Positions 45,693 to 55,519 of a stretch of 64,000 bases of DNA are shown in pieces. A program made the position numbers and the translations under genes. The DNA comes from Nostoc sp. UHCC 0702 (GTDB taxonomy: Bacteria; Cyanobacteriota; Cyanobacteriia; Cyanobacteriales; Nostocaceae), in NCBI GenBank assembly GCA_017164015.1, contig CP071065.1:372001-436000 (forward strand), in the 5' to 3' direction. Below the pieces are notes generated by a model. The model did not search any database. It worked only from the letters and a program-made list of their open reading frames with translations, and was not told where the DNA came from. Numbering within the stretch: the first letter of the stretch is position 1; each line of letters begins with the position of its first letter.

Positions 45693-47012
45693 TTACAAAA
45701 CACCGTGGAAATGTTTAGCTCTTTCTTCTTCTCCCTCTAAAAATAAGTTGCCAATGCCGAATAAAAGCTCCATTGTGCCGCGATAGCCGACTTTGGTAAA
45801 TTGCCCATTACCCAAACGGTCATAAATGGGAATGCCCAAACGGTACAAAGGAATTGACAGACGTTTAGCGATCGCGTTTACGTTAGAATTACCAATCAGC
45901 AGATCAGATCCCACCGCTAATTGCTCAAAGTCTTCTAAATCACCGATGGTTACGCTTTTAATCGGTAATTTTTCCAACAGTGGCGATTTTGTCGTTGTCA
46001 CTGCTGCATGAATTTGAGTCCCCATCGATTGCAGGAAATTCACTGTTGACCACAACAAGTCTGGTTCCAGCGCCAAGGAAACTCGCTTTGCACCGAAGTA
46101 AAAGTGAGTATCCAGCATGGCATCTTGCAATTGGCGACGTTGGCGACGATATTTTTCTGGTACACTATTGCTACTCAGAATTGCCAATGCTTGCAAAAAT
46201 TCATCCACTGGTTCCAAGCCAGTTAGTTCGCCAAACACCTCATAAGGAATGCCAAAGCGTTCTTCGAGAATTTTGGCTGCACCCCGCATACTTTCACCCA
46301 AAGCTATGGTGAAGGCAGAACTACCGACTTCTTGTAACTGTTTAACAGTGGTACCGCTGGCTGTGATAGCGTTATAGCCATCTTCTAAATGTCCATCCAG
46401 GGAAGCGCCAAGGTTAGGTACAAAGATGGGTACTAAACCAAAAGCCGTAACCATCTCTTTGATTTCCTGCACATCCCCAGGTGTGAAAGCAGAACCCGCC
46501 AAAATCGTCACTTGCTCAGTTTTGATTCCACCTGCTTTCGGAATTTCCCTAACTATGCTTTCAATAGCAGCAGCAAAACCATCTTGCAGCGCACCTTTAA
46601 AATCAGGTGTGGGCGCAAAAACAATGGGCAGATGATCCAGTTCGCGGTGGCGTTTGCGGATATCCTTGAGAAAACCGTCGATATCATCGCCCCTGGTTTC
46701 TGTCAGTCCTGTGCTGCACAAACCGATAATTTCGGGATTAACCTTTTCCACCAAGGTGAGAATTGCTTGCTCTAAATTCTCTTCACCACCCAAAATGGTA
46801 GTGACTTCCGTCATGGCTGTAGTGGCTAGGGGAATAGCTTCCCGAAAATGCCGTACAAGCACAACTTTAGCGAAGGCAGTACAACCTTGGGAACCGTGGA
46901 ATAAAGGTATCATGCCCTTTAATCCCAAAAAGGCTAGGGATGCACCCAAAGCTTGGCTTTGCTTGAGGGGATTAACTGCAACTGATTTATTGGGAACGGT
47001 AACGATCGCCAT
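45693..47012 (-). CDS. nifN: FeMo-cofactor scaffold protein NifN
   Basis: 439 residues, homologous to NifK. Conserved PLKQSQALGASLAFLGLKGMIPLFHGSQGCTAF N-terminal block (cysteine ligand in QGC), ICSTGLTETRGDDI, and KSVTIGDLEDFEQL. With NifE it holds the Fe-S cluster on which FeMo-co is completed. It begins on the base right after the nifE stop. Full length. Confidence 0.96.
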   Translation of the reverse strand: MAIVTVPNKSVAVNPLKQSQALGASLAFLGLKGMIPLFHGSQGCTAFAKVVLVRHFREAIPLATTAMTEVTTILGGEENLEQAILTLVEKVNPEIIGLCSTGLTETRGDDIDGFLKDIRKRHRELDHLPIVFAPTPDFKGALQDGFAAAIESIVREIPKAGGIKTEQVTILAGSAFTPGDVQEIKEMVTAFGLVPIFVPNLGASLDGHLEDGYNAITASGTTVKQLQEVGSSAFTIALGESMRGAAKILEERFGIPYEVFGELTGLEPVDEFLQALAILSSNSVPEKYRRQRRQLQDAMLDTHFYFGAKRVSLALEPDLLWSTVNFLQSMGTQIHAAVTTTKSPLLEKLPIKSVTIGDLEDFEQLAVGSDLLIGNSNVNAIAKRLSIPLYRLGIPIYDRLGNGQFTKVGYRGTMELLFGIGNLFLEGEEERAKHFHGVL

Positions 47013-48449
47013 TTAAATTATCTCCTCCATCGACGCAAACAGAGAACTATCATTGTCTCTCCCTGCTAACGTTCCTTCATCTTCATCCCAAGGAGCAGGC
47101 TTACGTATTTGTTCCCAAATCGGGCTATAAAGAGCTTCGTACAGTTCTCTGGCCATTTCAATCATCCCTATATAGCCTGCATAAGGATGGTGGCGTTCTT
47201 GGTTAATATCTAAGAAAGGAATCCGCGCTTTCAGGGCTGTATATTGGTTACGACCACCAGCAATCAGCATATCTGCTTTAGTGTCTTTAACCAGTTGTAA
47301 CAGTTCCTTAGCGTTGCCCTTTTCCAGCATGATGCCATCATTGCCGATTAACTTCTTAATCTTGGCTTTGTCTTCCTCAGTACTTTTTCTCGTACTAGTA
47401 GCAACAACTTCGATACCCAAGTCCTTAGCCGCCGAGATAATCGACCAACTCTTAACACCACCAGTATAAAGAACAACCCGTTTACCCTTGAGTCGAGCGC
47501 GATAGGGAGCCAGCGCCAAATCTAAAGCAGCAGTTTCTTCAGCGATTAGCTTTTCTGTGCGTTCTTGTAAATCAGCATCACCCAACTTAGCCGCAATGTT
47601 CCGCAAACAGCGGTTCATGTCATCAATGCCGTAGAAAGACTCTTCAATATAAGGAATACCGTAGCGTTCCTCCATCTTTCTCGCCATATTCAGCAGCGCC
47701 CGCGAGCAGATCATCACATTCAGCTTAGCGCGGTGGGCGTAGCGAATTTCGTGATAGCGAGCATCGCCCGTGACTTTGGACAGAACGCGAATACCTAACT
47801 TTTCTAACAGTGGTGTTACTCCCCACATCTCCCCGGCGATATTGTACTCACCGATTAAGTTAATATCATAGGGCGTTGTTTCTTCCGGTTCTGCTGTCCC
47901 GACAACATATTCTAATAAAGCTTCGCCGCCAAAGCGGTTGCCTAGATTTTTACTGCCAATAAAACCCGGAGAAATAACAGGGATAACCGGAGTGCCAGTT
48001 TTTTCGGCAGCAGTTTTGCAGACTGCATCGATATCATCGCCAATCAAAGCAGTCACACAGGTAGCGTAGACAAATACCGCTGCTGGTTTGTAGCGCTCTT
48101 GAACTTCTAGAATTGCCTTATAGAGCTTTTTCTCACCACCGAAAATGACATCATTTTCCGTCATATCGGTGGTAAAACCCATCTTGTACAATTGGGGGCC
48201 AGAGGAGAGACTACCACGACTACCCCAAGAATTGCCAGCACAAGCGATCGGCCCGTGGACTAAATGAGCCGCATCGGCGATCGGTACTAAGGCAATCATT
48301 GCACCATCAAAAGCACAGCCTCCTTGAGCCGCCCCTGGTTGTGCCTGTTGCGTACAAGACTTGTTTTTCTTTTCTGCCTGCTTATGCTGATTATGTTCGC
48401 ATCCCGGCTCACTGAGCAACTCGTTGATTTTGCCTTGGGTGATTTTCAT
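47013..48449 (-). CDS. nifE: FeMo-cofactor scaffold protein NifE
   Basis: 478 residues, a NifD homologue. N-terminal EPGCEHNQ and the [34 protein letters not shown] block carry cluster cysteines, [14 protein letters not shown] another. The N-terminus has a Lys/Gln-rich insertion ([18 protein letters not shown]). It heads the nifE-nifN pair, and both are immediately adjacent. A repeat-rich gap separates it from the Mo-nitrogenase-associated gene upstream. Confidence 0.96.
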   Translation of the reverse strand: MKITQGKINELLSEPGCEHNQHKQAEKKNKSCTQQAQPGAAQGGCAFDGAMIALVPIADAAHLVHGPIACAGNSWGSRGSLSSGPQLYKMGFTTDMTENDVIFGGEKKLYKAILEVQERYKPAAVFVYATCVTALIGDDIDAVCKTAAEKTGTPVIPVISPGFIGSKNLGNRFGGEALLEYVVGTAEPEETTPYDINLIGEYNIAGEMWGVTPLLEKLGIRVLSKVTGDARYHEIRYAHRAKLNVMICSRALLNMARKMEERYGIPYIEESFYGIDDMNRCLRNIAAKLGDADLQERTEKLIAEETAALDLALAPYRARLKGKRVVLYTGGVKSWSIISAAKDLGIEVVATSTRKSTEEDKAKIKKLIGNDGIMLEKGNAKELLQLVKDTKADMLIAGGRNQYTALKARIPFLDINQERHHPYAGYIGMIEMARELYEALYSPIWEQIRKPAPWDEDEGTLAGRDNDSSLFASMEEII

Positions 48450-48479
48450 CTCTCTTCTCTTGCTGGATGGCAGGTTTTA

Positions 48480-48553
48480 ATTGTCATTAGTCAATGGTCA
48501 ATGGTCAATAGTCAATGGTCTAAAACTTTTGACTTTTGACTCTTGACTTTTGA
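48480..48553. repeat. Heptamer repeat upstream of nifE
   Basis: TCAATGG/TCAATAG heptads followed by TTTTGACTCTTGACTTTTGAC, inverted relative to each other. It fills the gap between nifE and the Mo-nitrogenase-associated gene. Confidence 0.75.
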
Positions 48554-48895
48554 CTAACAAATATATTTCGTGACATCTTCTTTGCACTCATCAGCAAGGT
48601 AAGATAAGGCACGAAAACGCATTCCTACAAACTCGTCATATAACGGATTAAGTTTGCATAAAGGTGGAATATGCAAAGTCCGCCCAAATAAATTAATAGT
48701 TCGCTCAAAAGGACAGCAACAAGGAATTACTTGGCAAATTAGATGAGCGAGTCGATAATTTTTAACCTCAAATCCATCTACGACATTACGTAATGGATTG
48801 AAGATATTGTTAAACCACCCTGGTTTTTTATAGTTAGGTGGATGGTAATTAACATGACTATGAGTATGAACGTGAGTTTGATTGATAGTTTCCAT
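48554..48895 (-). CDS. Mo-dependent nitrogenase C-terminal domain protein
   Basis: 113 residues from ATG 48895 (METINQTHVHTHSHVNYHPP). The HPPNYKKPGWFNNIFNPLRNVVDGFEVKNYRLAHLICQVIPCCCPFERTINLFGRTLHIPPLCKLNPLYDEFVGMRFRAL region (split across known motifs) matches the family called Mo-dependent nitrogenase C-terminal, common near nifK in cyanobacteria. The Cys-rich CQVIPCCCPFER may bind metal. It lies between nifK and nifE; the function is unknown. Confidence 0.88.
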   Translation of the reverse strand: METINQTHVHTHSHVNYHPPNYKKPGWFNNIFNPLRNVVDGFEVKNYRLAHLICQVIPCCCPFERTINLFGRTLHIPPLCKLNPLYDEFVGMRFRALSYLADECKEDVTKYIC

Positions 48896-48938
48896 AAATA
48901 GATACCTCAAGGTAAATGCAAGCAAGGAAAGGTAAGGC

Positions 48939-49075
48939 GGGGATTGGGTATTGGGTACTGGGGATTGGGTATTGGGTATTGGGGATTGGGTATTGGAGAT
49001 TGGAAAAACTTTTTCCCAGTCCCCAGTCCCTAGTCACCAGTCCCCAGTCCCTAATCCCCAGTCCCTAATCCCCTT
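48939..49075. repeat. Inverted heptamer arrays between nifK and Mo-nitro gene
   Basis: GGGGATT/GGGTATT heptads at 48939-49002 are followed by complementary-type CCCCAGT/CCCTAGT heptads at 49014-49070. Together they can form a long imperfect hairpin in the transcript after nifK, a potential processing or attenuation point. Confidence 0.8.
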
Positions 49076-49114
49076 ACTTACCGTTAATTAGCACGCTACG
49101 GGTGAATGAAACTT

Positions 49115-50650
49115 CTAACGAATCAAGTCGTAGGAAATATCTGTCTTAGAAGGAATGTTGGTGTTGCGATCGATTTCTTCAAAGATTGTGTTAACAATCC
49201 AGTTGAGCAAGTTGATTACACCTTGGTAGCCGATGGTGCTGTAGCGGTGGTAGTGGTGACGATCCATGATAGGATAACCGATTCTCACGAGGGGAATCTT
49301 GGTGTCGCGCCACAGGTACTTACCGTAGGAATTACCAATCAACAAGTCTACGGGTTCGGTGAACAACAATGAACGCATATGCCATAGGTCTTTACCACCC
49401 CAGATGGTTGCGTTCTTGCCAAAAGGACTAGAAGCTAACAACTCTTTGAGTTCTTTCTCAAACACTTCGTTAGAGTTGTGAACCAAGATATGCACAGGTT
49501 CAGCACCCAATTCCAGCATGAAGCCGACTACACTGTACACTAAATCTGGTTCGCCGTAGATAGCGAAGCGCTTGCCGTGAACCCATGAATGGGAGTCAGT
49601 CATCGCATCAACTGCACGACCGCGTTCAATTTCGAGTTCTTCAGGAATTGGCTTACCACTCAATTCGCTGAGTTTCATCAAGAACTCATCAGTAGCCTTG
49701 ATACCCCAAGGACGGGAAACTGCAACTTCTTGCTTCCACTCTTTTTCAATGTACTCGCGGGTTTTGACTGTGGAGTGTGATTGCAGGAATACTGTAGCTT
49801 TAGCATTAATTGAATCTGCTGCATCTTCCAGCTTTGTACCACCTGGGTACATATCGAACTCACCTGTGTTGGGTGAATCCAAGTAATCGCTGTTATCTGC
49901 CAAAATGGTGTAGTCAAAGCCGAACAAAGAAGCAATCCGCTTGATTTCCCGGTTGTTGCCTACATAGGTGTCAAAACCTGGTACAAAGTTGATCTTGCCA
50001 TTGCTGGTTTCTTTCTTCTGACCTGCTGTCAGGTTAGAAAGAATACCCTTCATCATGTTGTCGTAACCAGTGATGTGGGAACCAACAAAGCTTGGGGTGT
50101 GGGCGTAGGGAACTGGGAAATCTTGAGGAACTGAACCTGCTTTCTTAGCGTTGTTGATGAAAGCTTGCAAGTCATCACCAATTACCTCTGCCATACAGGT
50201 GGTGCAGACAGCAATCATCTTGGGCTTGTACAGTTGGTAGGAGTTCGCCAAGCCATCGATCATGTTTTGCAGACCACCGAACACCGCTGCATCTTCAGTC
50301 ATGGAAGAAGACACACCAGAGAATGGTTCTTTGTAGTGACGGGTCAAGTGGGTACGGAAGTAAGCCACGCAACCTTGAGAACCTTGTACGAAGGGAAGAG
50401 TGCCTTCAAAACCCACAGCAGCGAAGATTGCACCTAAAGGTTGGCAACCTTTAGCAGGGTTAACGGTCAAAGCTTCACGAGCGAAGTTCTTTTCACGATA
50501 TTCCCAACCCTTTGTCCATTCTGCAACCCGCGCAACTTCTTCGGGGCTGTGACCGTTTTCAAACTGCTTTTTGTTCTCAAATAATTGTTGATATTCCGGT
50601 TGGTGGAATAACTCTACGTGGTCTTGAATCTTGTCTGGATTCTGAGGCAT
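49115..50650 (-). CDS. nifK: Nitrogenase MoFe protein beta subunit NifK
   Basis: 511 residues from ATG 50650 ([19 protein letters not shown]), with GGAG 11 bp upstream; 29 more codons are open upstream but not conserved. P-cluster cysteines lie in [23 protein letters not shown] and [13 protein letters not shown]. With NifD it forms the alpha2beta2 MoFe protein that reduces N2. The gene itself is intact and follows nifD after 198 bp. Confidence 0.97.
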   Translation of the reverse strand: MPQNPDKIQDHVELFHQPEYQQLFENKKQFENGHSPEEVARVAEWTKGWEYREKNFAREALTVNPAKGCQPLGAIFAAVGFEGTLPFVQGSQGCVAYFRTHLTRHYKEPFSGVSSSMTEDAAVFGGLQNMIDGLANSYQLYKPKMIAVCTTCMAEVIGDDLQAFINNAKKAGSVPQDFPVPYAHTPSFVGSHITGYDNMMKGILSNLTAGQKKETSNGKINFVPGFDTYVGNNREIKRIASLFGFDYTILADNSDYLDSPNTGEFDMYPGGTKLEDAADSINAKATVFLQSHSTVKTREYIEKEWKQEVAVSRPWGIKATDEFLMKLSELSGKPIPEELEIERGRAVDAMTDSHSWVHGKRFAIYGEPDLVYSVVGFMLELGAEPVHILVHNSNEVFEKELKELLASSPFGKNATIWGGKDLWHMRSLLFTEPVDLLIGNSYGKYLWRDTKIPLVRIGYPIMDRHHYHRYSTIGYQGVINLLNWIVNTIFEEIDRNTNIPSKTDISYDLIR

Positions 50651-50806
50651 TTCTGGATCTCCAAGCTTACTGAGGTCGTTACTAATCGAAGAATTGGGAA
50701 TTATTAAGCGGGAATGGGGAGTGGGAATGTACTTCAAAATTCACAATGCAAAATGCAAAACTAAATCTTGAATCTTGAATTTTAAATTTTGAATTCCCGA
50801 CTCCCC

Positions 50807-50826
50807 CCTGGGGCTAAAACCCCAGG
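50807..50826. repeat. nifD-nifK intergenic hairpin
   Basis: CCTGGGG-CTAAAA-CCCCAGG, a perfect 7-bp stem 23 bp after the nifD stop. It could be an mRNA stabiliser or processing site between nifD and nifK; there is no T-run to make it a terminator. Confidence 0.8.
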
Positions 50827-50848
50827 CTATCCCTACTCTCCCGTTTTT

Positions 50849-50999
50849 CTAGGCGGTAGCTTTAGCTTTAGCTTTAGCTTCAGCTTTCTTGCTCCAGGGA
50901 GCGCCAATTAATCCCCAAGTTGGGCTGTTGAGTGCTAAATCCATGTCACGAGCAAAGATGGCGAAGCCGTCATAACCGTGATAAGGGCCGGAGTAATCC
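50849..50999 (-). CDS. nifD: nifD 3' terminal fragment
   Basis: It encodes the last ~50 residues of the MoFe alpha subunit ([20 protein letters not shown] ... [10 protein letters not shown]) and a repetitive [10 protein letters not shown] end. It is separated from the upstream coding part by the nifD element; joining at CGGAGTAATCC gives [15 protein letters not shown] in frame. The Ala-Lys tail derives from an AAAGCT repeat and is longer than usual. Confidence 0.94.
50989..50999. other. Left (nifK-proximal) site of nifD element
   Basis: CGGAGTAATCC within nifD codons for Y-S-G; recombination site for XisA. Confidence 0.96.
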
Positions 51000-51373
51000 T
51001 TTTTATGGTTTCATTGCTCAAAACAGCTTAATGTTTGCAGTAAGCAGTGTTAATCCTAAACATTGTTCATTGATAGCACATTTATTTTTAGCCTAAATCT
51101 AGGCTAAATACACAGGGATGCATAATATCAAGTTCGGTTAATTAGTTATGATTCCCACAGTCATTGCACCCCACCCCCAGCCCCTCCCCGTTGACGGGGA
51201 GGGGGGACAAAGCGTAGCTTTGGCGGGGTGGGGTTCTTCGGGTTTAACTAATAATCAAAGGGATTTGATATAAAGACAAGTTTCAGCAAGCCTTTGCAGA
51301 TTTGTAGCCAATTTGATCTACCCGCAACAGTTTTCTTGGCTCAAGTCTGCAAGCACCCCAGCAAAGAGAGGAT
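51000..51373. other. nifD element end and xisA upstream region
   Basis: It holds no gene. At 51168-51240 a GC-rich nested palindrome occurs: CCCCACCCC...GGGGTGGGG enclosing a perfect CCCCTCCCCG-TTGA-CGGGGAGGGG (51181-51204). This dispersed repeat lies about 140 bp upstream of xisA and could affect its expression. Confidence 0.7.
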
Positions 51374-52675
51374 ATGAAAACAAAGGTACTCCTGGAATTA
51401 GAAAAGGTAAATCTGCGTTTGAAGTCTGCAAAGACAAAAGTCACAATTAGAGAATCAAATGGAAGTCTGCAATTACGTGCTACTTTACCAATTAAACCGG
51501 GAGACAAAGACAAAAACGGAACTGGGAGAAAGCAATACAATCTTAGTTTAAATATTCCTGCTAACTTGGATGGTTTAAAGACGGCTGAAGAAGAAGCTTA
51601 TGAATTAGGTAAATTAATTGCCCGTAAAACGTTTGAATGGAATGATAAATATTTAGGCAATGAGGCAATTAGAAAAGACTTTAAAAGTATAGGCGAATTA
51701 CTGGAAAAATTTGAAGAGGAGTATTTTAAAAATCATCACCGCACGACAAAAAGCGAACATACTTTTTTTTATTATTTTTCCAGAACCAAGCGTTTTACTA
51801 ATCCTCAAGATTTAGCAACTGCTGAAAATCTGATAAATTCAATTGAAAAAATCGATAAAGAATGGGCTAGATATAATGCAGCCAGAGCGATCGCTGCATT
51901 TTGCCAAGCTTTCAAAATTGAAATTGATTTATCTCAATATTCCAAAATGCCTGAGAATAATTCTCGGAATATCCCAACCGATGCTGAAATATCCGCAGGA
52001 TTTAGCAGATTTGAAGATTATTTTGATAACAGAGGTAATCAAGTCAATGAAAATGTTAGAGATAGCTGGCAGCTTTGGCGATGGACGTATGGGATGTTAG
52101 CAGTTTTTGGTTTACGACCAAGGGAATTGTTTACTAACCCTGATATTGATTGGTGGTTGAGTCAAGAAAATGTAGATTTGACATGGAAAGTTCATAAAGA
52201 TTGTAAGACTGGAGAAAGGCAAGCGTTACCATTATATCAACAATGGATTTTGGAGTTTGATTTAAAAAATCCTAAATATTTAGAGATGTTGGCAACGGCA
52301 ATTAATAAAAAAGATAATAGCAATCATGCAGAAATCACAGCTTTGACACAACGAGTTAGTTGGTGGTTCCGTAAAATTGGACTAGATTTTAAGCCCTATG
52401 ATTTACGTCACGCTTGGGCAATTCGGGCGCACATTCTGGGAATACCAATTAAAGCAGCAGCAGATAATTTAGGGCATAGTGTACAAGTTCACACGCAAAC
52501 TTATCAACGTTGGTTCTCGCTTGATATGCGGAAGTTGGCAATTAATCAGGCTTTGAGTAAGAGGGATGAAGTTGAAGTCATTAGGGAGGAGAATGCTAAA
52601 TTGAGGATGGAAAATGAAAGATTGAAGCTTGAGATTGAAAAATTGAAGATGCAATTGGTATATGAGATGAGTTAA
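51374..52675 (+). CDS. xisA: nifD element excisase XisA (tyrosine recombinase)
   Basis: 433 residues with AGAGAGGAT as ribosome site. Catalytic residues are in LAVFGLRPRELF (Arg), PYDLRHAWAIRAHILG (His and Arg region), NLGHSVQVHTQTYQRWF (His, Tyr). A coiled-coil C-terminus (ENAKLRMENERLKLEIEKLKMQL) follows. It is clearly paralogous to XisC in this window, sharing GIPIKAAADNLGH. It is placed next to the nifK-proximal site, as in PCC 7120, and catalyses excision in heterocysts. Confidence 0.95.
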   Translation: MKTKVLLELEKVNLRLKSAKTKVTIRESNGSLQLRATLPIKPGDKDKNGTGRKQYNLSLNIPANLDGLKTAEEEAYELGKLIARKTFEWNDKYLGNEAIRKDFKSIGELLEKFEEEYFKNHHRTTKSEHTFFYYFSRTKRFTNPQDLATAENLINSIEKIDKEWARYNAARAIAAFCQAFKIEIDLSQYSKMPENNSRNIPTDAEISAGFSRFEDYFDNRGNQVNENVRDSWQLWRWTYGMLAVFGLRPRELFTNPDIDWWLSQENVDLTWKVHKDCKTGERQALPLYQQWILEFDLKNPKYLEMLATAINKKDNSNHAEITALTQRVSWWFRKIGLDFKPYDLRHAWAIRAHILGIPIKAAADNLGHSVQVHTQTYQRWFSLDMRKLAINQALSKRDEVEVIREENAKLRMENERLKLEIEKLKMQLVYEMS

Positions 52676-52696
52676 ATTTGATAAGGAAATTGGTGT

Positions 52697-52728
52697 GGTG
52701 CGTTGCGCTGCGCGACAACGCACCCTAC
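52697..52728. repeat. REP-like palindrome
   Basis: GGTGCGTTG-CGCTGCGCGA-CAACGCACCCTAC just after xisA; could serve as its terminator. Member of the GTAGGGTGCGTTG group. Confidence 0.85.
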
Positions 52729-52742
52729 GACTACTTTGACTT

Positions 52743-53171
52743 ATGATGGTAGAAAACATTCCAAAATATAGGTTGTGTACTGTAAGCTCAGTTAGTATGA
52801 CTGAAGCTTTAGACTATTTTACAGATTTCATTAAAGAAAAAACCTATTATAAAGATAAGGAAGCATATCTGTGTATTGAAGAATCTTTGTTAATACTCCA
52901 TTGTTCTGGAATAAAAAACTTAGTCTTCCTTGAAATACATTGCAGTGTGATTGCAAAACCAGGGGAAGGTAAAATTTATTTTTTAGCGATCGCAAAATTT
53001 GTCAAGTTTTGTACTTTACAAAAAACAAATATAAAGATTCTAAGAAATAACTCTATCGTTCCTTCTTCTATTGGTGCGATAATGTCAGACTTTTATGGCT
53101 CCTTGTCACACAAAAAAGCAATACACTATGCTAATTATCGATACCGTACAAGTAAGTTAAAGCATGAGTAA
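52743..53171 (+). CDS. Hypothetical protein, 142 aa
   Basis: MMVENIPKYRLCTVSSVSMT, soluble, with ACLYIEESLLILHCSGIKNLVFLEIHC- and IYFLAIAKFVKFCTLQKTNIK-like beta/alpha segments and several cysteines. No family is recognised. It follows xisA by 67 bp across a palindrome and is separately expressed if that palindrome terminates. It is cargo of the nifD element. Confidence 0.55.
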   Translation: MMVENIPKYRLCTVSSVSMTEALDYFTDFIKEKTYYKDKEAYLCIEESLLILHCSGIKNLVFLEIHCSVIAKPGEGKIYFLAIAKFVKFCTLQKTNIKILRNNSIVPSSIGAIMSDFYGSLSHKKAIHYANYRYRTSKLKHE

Positions 53172-53230
53172 AGTACTGATTTGTATAAAATCCAATCATT
53201 TATCTTATAAAGCGCGATCGCATTCCCAAT

Positions 53231-53470
53231 GTAGGGTGCGTTGTCGCAAAGCGCAACGCACCACCGTTCAAACATTCTAAATACTTCACAAAAGTTAAAC
53301 TTTACCATTGCCACCCCAATCTAACGGGTAAATCTTTTGCTGAATAAAACGATGAATACTTAAAAAAATCTATTGCTGCGGTAATTGCCGCAATTGGGCA
53401 TAGTTTTGAAAAATCTTGTTTGTTTTTAAGATAGCCATAATTGATGCGGTGCTTTGTGGCGCAACACACT
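53231..53470. repeat. Internally deleted RAYT/REP remnant
   Basis: It begins with the palindrome GTAGGGTGCGTTG..CAACGCACC (53231-53262), then carries degenerate transposase 3' sequence including CCCCAATCTAACGGGTAAAT, identical over 20 bases to the intact copy near 58580. It then jumps to sequence matching that gene's upstream flank (GCCATAATTGATGCGGTG). The middle ~400 bp are missing, so it is a MITE-like derivative. Confidence 0.75.
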
Positions 53471-53645
53471 TACTAGCTAGTTTACTGTAGTAAAAAATGC
53501 TAATTATTTATGATATGCTATGAATTTTACTAATTATTAATGGAAATATGGCAATATAATCCTTAAACCAAATTTTAAACCAGTAGAGGCACTGGACAAA
53601 AAAGAGCTTGAAAAACTTAATCAGACAATTCAAAGGTATCTGTTA

Positions 53646-55415
53646 ATGTATATCTACAAACTCACCCGGATCGTATTCAACAATGGAGAAGAAGTTAAAC
53701 CAGGAAACCTTACCGTTATCATTGGGCCGAACAATGCTGGAAAAAGCCGTATTTTAAAGGACATTGCTCAGAAAACCACAACAAGTACACCTCTACCTAA
53801 TGTTGTTGTTAGCGATGTTGACTGGACAACCCCACAGAATCTACAAGAGCTACGCGAAGCTCATAGTTTAGAACGCTACCAAGACGAATATAATAACTGG
53901 GTGTTTCGTACACTAGCTCCTGAGCTTTCCCTGGAACGCCAAGTCGGTGCAAGCTTCTGGTCTGAATCTGAAGATGACCAAATTTATTATTTATCTGATA
54001 AATCTTCATTTGCCGGCAATTTTGGTATTGCTATGGTTGCATTCATCACCACAGAACACCGTCTTCAATTAGTAAAACAGGCTGCTAGTGCAGAGCATGA
54101 AAGACAAGAAGAAAATCTGCTGCAAACTATGTATAATGCAGGAACTTCTCTAGAGAATGAAATACAAAAGTTAGTTAAGCGTGCCTTTGGCAAAGAAATT
54201 AAGCTGGATTTCACTGTACCTCAAAGATTACTTCTTCGAGTTGGAAATGATTTTAGTTCAATTCCTTCAGATCCAAGAGATGCTAGACAGCCGATGCAGC
54301 AGTATGACAAATTGGATGATCAAGGGGATGGAATCAGAAGTTTTGTGGGAATTACTACTGCATTGCTGGCGACTAAACGAAATGTATTTCTAATCGATGA
54401 ACCAGAGGCTTTTCTTCATCCCCCTCAAGCTTTTCGGATAGGTGAATTCATTGCAGAACAAGCAAACAGCAAACGCCAGATAATTTTAGCCACGCACAGC
54501 GCCGACTTACTGCGCGGTCTTTTAAGCAAGACAACTGATCTCACTATTATTCGGGTTGACCGTAGAGATAAAATAAATTATTTTAATACACTTGACCCAA
54601 ATCGCTTACAAGAATTAGTAAACGATCCTCTATTGAGTTCATCTCGTGTTCTCGACGGACTCTTTTACTCCGGCGTAGTTGTAGTAGAAGCAGATAGTGA
54701 TGGGCGGTTTTACCAAACTGCCTCTAACAAGCGGAAAAATAACATCGATTTATATTTCGTTAATGCAGATAATAAGCAAACTGTTCCACGGATTACCACA
54801 TTGTATCGGAATATGGGAGTACGCTGTGTAGGAATCGTTGATTTTGATGTGTTGAATGAGCCTGCAGAATTTAAAAAGCAGTTAGAAGCTTTAGAGTTTA
54901 GTGAGGAAAGGATCACTCGAATGCTGACTATTCGTGAAGAAATTGCAAAAGCAGCTAAAGAACTTCCTTGTGATGAGAGATTAGAGAAGGTTAAAGAGGA
55001 AATAACATCACTATTAACTTCTATCAATAAGGCACAAGGAAAAGCTTTTTCTTCTGAGAGCGAAGCTAAATCTGAAAAAGAGAATTTACTGATCCAAATT
55101 GGACGTAAAGCTAGTAAAATTGCAAACTCGACCAAAAACTGGAACGATTTCAAGGAGAAAGGGCGGGCAGCCTTGCCAGCAGAATTGCAATCTAGTTTTG
55201 ACGAATTATGGAAAACCTGTTCAGAAAAAGGGCTATTTATCAATCCATGTGGTGAGTTAGAGTCAATGCTCACACATGCAGGGCTTGCTTACAACACAAC
55301 AGATAAACGGCTATGGATTACAAAAGCGTTGTCAATGCTTCCCAGGCTCGAAGTTAATGACAATGAATATCCCTGGAAATTTATCAAAGAGATTCAAGAT
55401 TATCTAATGGGTTAG
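53646..55415 (+). CDS. OLD-family ATPase/TOPRIM nuclease-like protein
   Basis: 589 residues. An ABC-type ATPase half has Walker A VIIGPNNAGKSRIL (residue ~27), signature region and Walker B VFLIDEPEAFLHPP (~250) and H-loop ILATHSADLL. A TOPRIM-like half follows: SGVVVVEADSDGRFYQ (Glu) and RCVGIVDFDVL (D-x-D). This is the OLD family (phage P2 Old, GajA of Gabija), nucleases generally acting in phage defence. No UvrD-like GajB neighbour is seen, so it resembles a single-gene (class 1) Old protein. Confidence 0.85.
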   Translation: MYIYKLTRIVFNNGEEVKPGNLTVIIGPNNAGKSRILKDIAQKTTTSTPLPNVVVSDVDWTTPQNLQELREAHSLERYQDEYNNWVFRTLAPELSLERQVGASFWSESEDDQIYYLSDKSSFAGNFGIAMVAFITTEHRLQLVKQAASAEHERQEENLLQTMYNAGTSLENEIQKLVKRAFGKEIKLDFTVPQRLLLRVGNDFSSIPSDPRDARQPMQQYDKLDDQGDGIRSFVGITTALLATKRNVFLIDEPEAFLHPPQAFRIGEFIAEQANSKRQIILATHSADLLRGLLSKTTDLTIIRVDRRDKINYFNTLDPNRLQELVNDPLLSSSRVLDGLFYSGVVVVEADSDGRFYQTASNKRKNNIDLYFVNADNKQTVPRITTLYRNMGVRCVGIVDFDVLNEPAEFKKQLEALEFSEERITRMLTIREEIAKAAKELPCDERLEKVKEEITSLLTSINKAQGKAFSSESEAKSEKENLLIQIGRKASKIANSTKNWNDFKEKGRAALPAELQSSFDELWKTCSEKGLFINPCGELESMLTHAGLAYNTTDKRLWITKALSMLPRLEVNDNEYPWKFIKEIQDYLMG

Positions 55416-55519
55416 GGAGACTAATAGCATCTTGTTAGCAGAGACTTTGCCCAAACTTCAGTGCAAGAATATCAAGTTAAGTTAATAGTTTACGATCCAA
55501 AGCTTGAGGTGATTGTGCA

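Noticed and set aside
48939..49075. Possible CRISPR-like array
   Set aside because: Units are 7 bp with no spacers; it is a heptamer (STRR) repeat.
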